Assembly (NCBI GenBank): GCA_963846495.1
Contig: CAWJWP010000008.1
Location: forward strand, 1-64,000
Length of the DNA stretch: 64,000 nucleotides
Direction of reading: 5' to 3'
From: DASYQD01 sp963846495
GTDB taxonomy: Bacteria; Acidobacteriota; Thermoanaerobaculia; Multivoradales; JAIOJS01
In this document: positions 61,929 through 64,000 of the stretch, in pieces
Position numbering within the stretch: the stretch's first letter is position 1
Layout of the letters: every line of letters starts with the position of its first letter
Translations under genes and position numbers: made by a program
The notes under the pieces: model-generated
Seen by the model: the letters and a program-made list of their open reading frames with translations, nothing else
Told to the model about the DNA's origin: nothing
The model's database searches: none

Positions 61929-64000
61929 CTGAGATCTTCTAGCCTCCTCTCCGCTGCGACGCTGCGGCGGGCGCTACCGCTGCTGCCGGCGGTGCTGCTG
62001 CTCGCGACCATCCTGCTGCCGCTGCTCGATCCGCGCCGCGTGCTGATGGTGCGCGACTTCGCGTTCTTCCACCTGCCGCTGCGCACCGCGCTCGCCGAGC
62101 TCGCACGCGCCGGCGAGCTGCCGGAGTGGAACCACCTCATCCACGGCGGCCAGCCGATCCTCTCCAATCCCAATTACGCGGCGTTCTATCCGCCGAGCTG
62201 GCTGGCGCTCCTGGTGACGCCGCGCTACGCGCTCCACCTGCTCGTCATCCTCCACGCCGGCTGGGCGCTCGCCGGCGCCTGGCGGCTGTTGCGGCGGCTG
62301 GGCGCGGCGCCCGACGCGGCGGCGCTCGGGGCGATGGGGTTCGCGGGCTCGAGCTGGTTCCTGTCGCTCACCAGCACCTTCAACTTCTACGGCAGCATGG
62401 CGTGGTTCCCGTGGGTGCTCGCCGCCGCGGAGGCGGCGTTCGCGGCACCGCGAGCGGCGCGTTGGGGCGGCGCGGCGCTGCTCGCCGCGCTCGCTCTCGC
62501 CATGCAGCTCTTCGCCGGCGAGCCGGTGACAGTGCTGGTGAGCGGCCTCGCCGTCGTGGGCCTCGCCGCGGGCCGTCCCGAGCGGCTGCGACGCACGGCG
62601 CCGCGGCTGCTCGCCATCGCGCTCCTCGCTGTTGCGATCGGCGCCGTGCAACTGCTGCCGGCGATGAATCGCCTCGCGGGAACGGTGCGCGGCGGTGGCC
62701 TCGCGAGCGCTGACGCCGACAAGTGGTCGACGCCGCCAGCGCGGCTCGTCGACTTCGTGCTGCCCCGCTTCTGGGGGGACAGCGGGCGCGACGAAGCGGG
62801 CCTCTGGCTCGGCTGGAACCTGCACGACCAGGACTTCCCCTACGTCGTGGCGCTCTACTCCGGGCTGCTGCTCACCGCCCTCGCGGCGGCGGCGCTGCTT
62901 GCGCTGGCCGATCCCCTATCGCGGCGCCTGGCTCTTCGCGGCGATCGCCGGCGTGCTGCTGGCGCTCGGCCGCCACGGCCCGTTTTGGGGCGCGCTGCGC
63001 GCGCTGCCGCTGCTCTCCTTCGTGCGCTATCCGGAGAAGTTCCTGGTGTTGACGACGGCGGTCGTGCCGATCGCCGGCGCGCTCGGCTGGCAGCACCTGC
63101 TCGCGGCCCGCGAGCGCGGCGAGCGCAGGTGGGCGTTGCTGCCCGCCGCACTCGCCGGCATCGTCGCCGCGGTGGCCGCGCTCTTCGTCGCCGTGCTGGC
63201 CGGCGCGCCCGCCGTCGGCGAGCTCTTCGTGCGCAGCCACAGCGGGCTGCCGCCGTCGCCGCGCACGCTCACCGCCGCGGTCGCGTTCCTGCGGCGCGAG
63301 GCATTGGTAGCGCTGCTCGTCGCGCTCGCGGTGGCGGTGCTCCTTGCGCTGCTCGCGACGCGTCGCGTCGGACGTCGCGGCGTCGCCGCGGCGGCGCTGC
63401 TGCTCCTCGCGGCCGACCTCTGGTGGTACGGCCGCGGTCTCGAGCCGACCCTGCCCGAGGCGGTGGTGCTGGCGAAACCAGCCGCGATCGACGCGGCTCG
63501 CGCCGCCGGCGGCCGGCTCTTCAGCGGACCCGCCATCGACCGGCGGCCGGAGATCGGCGTCCGGCGCGGTCCCGTCGGCTTCCAGCAGCTGTGGGCGCGG
63601 CTGCAGCGGCTCGATCCCTACGCAGCGACGCTCTGGCGTGTCGAGTACGCGCTCGACCGCGACTACGACCTCATGCTGACGCGCTGGGCGAGCCACGCGC
63701 AGTCGCAGCTGCTCGCCGTCTGGCCGAACCGCGGCGAGGTCGATCGCCTGCTCGCCGCCTGGGACGTCGGCGCGCTGGTGCTGCGCCGCGACCCCGCCGA
63801 CATGGTGCGCGAGCTGCGTCGCACCGGCCGGCCGCCTGCCGACCACGTCGTGCTGCGCATGCGCGAACGGCTGCCGCGCTTCCGCTTCGTACGCGCGCTG
63901 GCAGCGGTCGCCGACGAGGAGGCGGCGACGCGCGCGCTCGCCGGCCTCGACCTCGCGCGCGAGGACTTCTGCGTCGGCCGCCAGGCGGTGCCGGCGGGCG
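61929..64000 (+). CDS. YfhO-like polytopic membrane protein (3' end outside window, one frame break)
   Basis: Second YfhO-type membrane protein, visible for about 690 residues. It opens LPLLPAVLLLATILLPLLDP, then MVRDFAFFHLPLRTALAELA and HGGQPILSNPNYAAFYPPSW, closely paralleling the gene at 51-53.5 kb. A break near 62905 (from LAAAALLALA into PYRGAWLFAAIAGVLLALGR) is probably an indel. No ATG, GTG or TTG precedes the first helix; CTG 61929 lies nine bases after TAGGAT, while GTG 61992 would cut into the helix. Such proteins are often glycan-linked GT-C relatives. Confidence 0.8.
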   Translation, partial: MRSSSLLSAATLRRALPLLPAVLLLATILLPLLDPRRVLMVRDFAFFHLPLRTALAELARAGELPEWNHLIHGGQPILSNPNYAAFYPPSWLALLVTPRYALHLLVILHAGWALAGAWRLLRRLGAAPDAAALGAMGFAGSSWFLSLTSTFNFYGSMAWFPWVLAAAEAAFAAPRAARWGGAALLAALALAMQLFAGEPVTVLVSGLAVVGLAAGRPERLRRTAPRLLAIALLAVAIGAVQLLPAMNRLAGTVRGGGLASADADKWSTPPARLVDFVLPRFWGDSGRDEAGLWLGWNLHDQDFPYVVALYSGLLLTALAAAALLALADPLSRRLALRGDRRRAAGARPPRPVLGRAARAAAALLRALSGEVPGVDDGGRADRRRARLAAPARGPRARRAQVGVAARRTRRHRRRGGRALRRRAGRRARRRRALRAQPQRAAAVAAHAHRRGRVPAARGIGSAARRARGGGAPCAARDASRRTSRRRRGGAAAPRGRPLVVRPRSRADPARGGGAGETSRDRRGSRRRRPALQRTRHRPAAGDRRPARSRRLPAAVGAAAAARSLRSDALACRVRARPRLRPHADALGEPRAVAAARRLAEPRRGRSPARRLGRRRAGAAPRPRRHGARAASHRPAACRPRRAAHARTAAALPLRTRAGSGRRRGGGDARARRPRPRARGLLRRPPGGAGG

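Overview
The window is GC-rich (by eye about 70%) bacterial chromosome from a Gram-negative, outer-membrane-bearing organism: it carries lipid A/LPS core genes (waaA, lpxK, a lipid A-type acyltransferase, waaF), a TonB/ExbB/ExbD system, a secretin operon and an Oar-like TonB-dependent receptor. The gene content (secD-secF fusion, carboxypeptidase-regulatory-domain receptor, PilMNOP-type secretion operon, many polytopic glycosyltransferase-like proteins) fits an Acidobacteriota-type genome, possibly the Thermoanaerobaculia side. This is a judgement from gene style; no rRNA or other phylogenetic marker is present.

Layout. 1-3103 (minus): TPR lipoprotein, tonB, exbB and two exbD genes, cut by the window start. 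3216-7690 (minus): tgt-yajC-secDF. 7755-11533: FYDLN-type zinc-ribbon protein and folK (plus), a TPR protein (minus), a LON-domain protein and an HD phosphohydrolase (plus). 11597-18194 (minus): gltA; epimerase-queD-queE; a structured intergenic region that may encode a small RNA; acnA. 18296-21407 (plus): yqgE-pdxH-nudix-SDR-cytochrome c-small protein, closed by a bidirectional terminator. 21495-25315 (minus): Oar-like receptor and dut. 25358-37690 (minus): one long operon, ECF sigma, anti-sigma, secretin-N-like protein, gspF, gspE, pilM, pilN, pilO, pilP, a secretin with a C-terminal cohesin-like domain, and three pseudopilins. 37886-39080: a truncated IS110-family transposase bracketed by an inverted repeat. 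39225-46078 (plus): waaA, lpxK, acyltransferase, GT-C protein, waaF. 46142-48209 (minus): biotin carboxyl carrier and biotin carboxylase. 48254-57360: surface-glycan-style genes (GT-C proteins, flavin halogenase-like enzyme, YfhO-like protein, DPPR-synthase-like UbiA protein, DegT aminotransferase). 57740-61897 (plus): two M20-peptidase plus pseudopilin modules. 61929-end: a second YfhO-like gene, cut by the window end.

Two genome-wide traits stand out. Many operon-leading genes have a TAnnnT -10 box only 7-11 bases before the start codon and no Shine-Dalgarno sequence, as expected for leaderless mRNAs. Genes inside operons are packed with one- to four-base NTGA or TGATG stop/start overlaps.

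A caution: about eighteen one-base frame breaks interrupt conserved genes (exbD, exbB, tonB, acnA, gspD, gspE, gspF, pilM and others), with the conserved protein continuing in another frame. These look like uncorrected sequencing indels, so those genes are described as single genes and probably are intact in the organism. Several palindromic repeats are also present, including one inside a coding region and one near-perfect 51-base inverted repeat.
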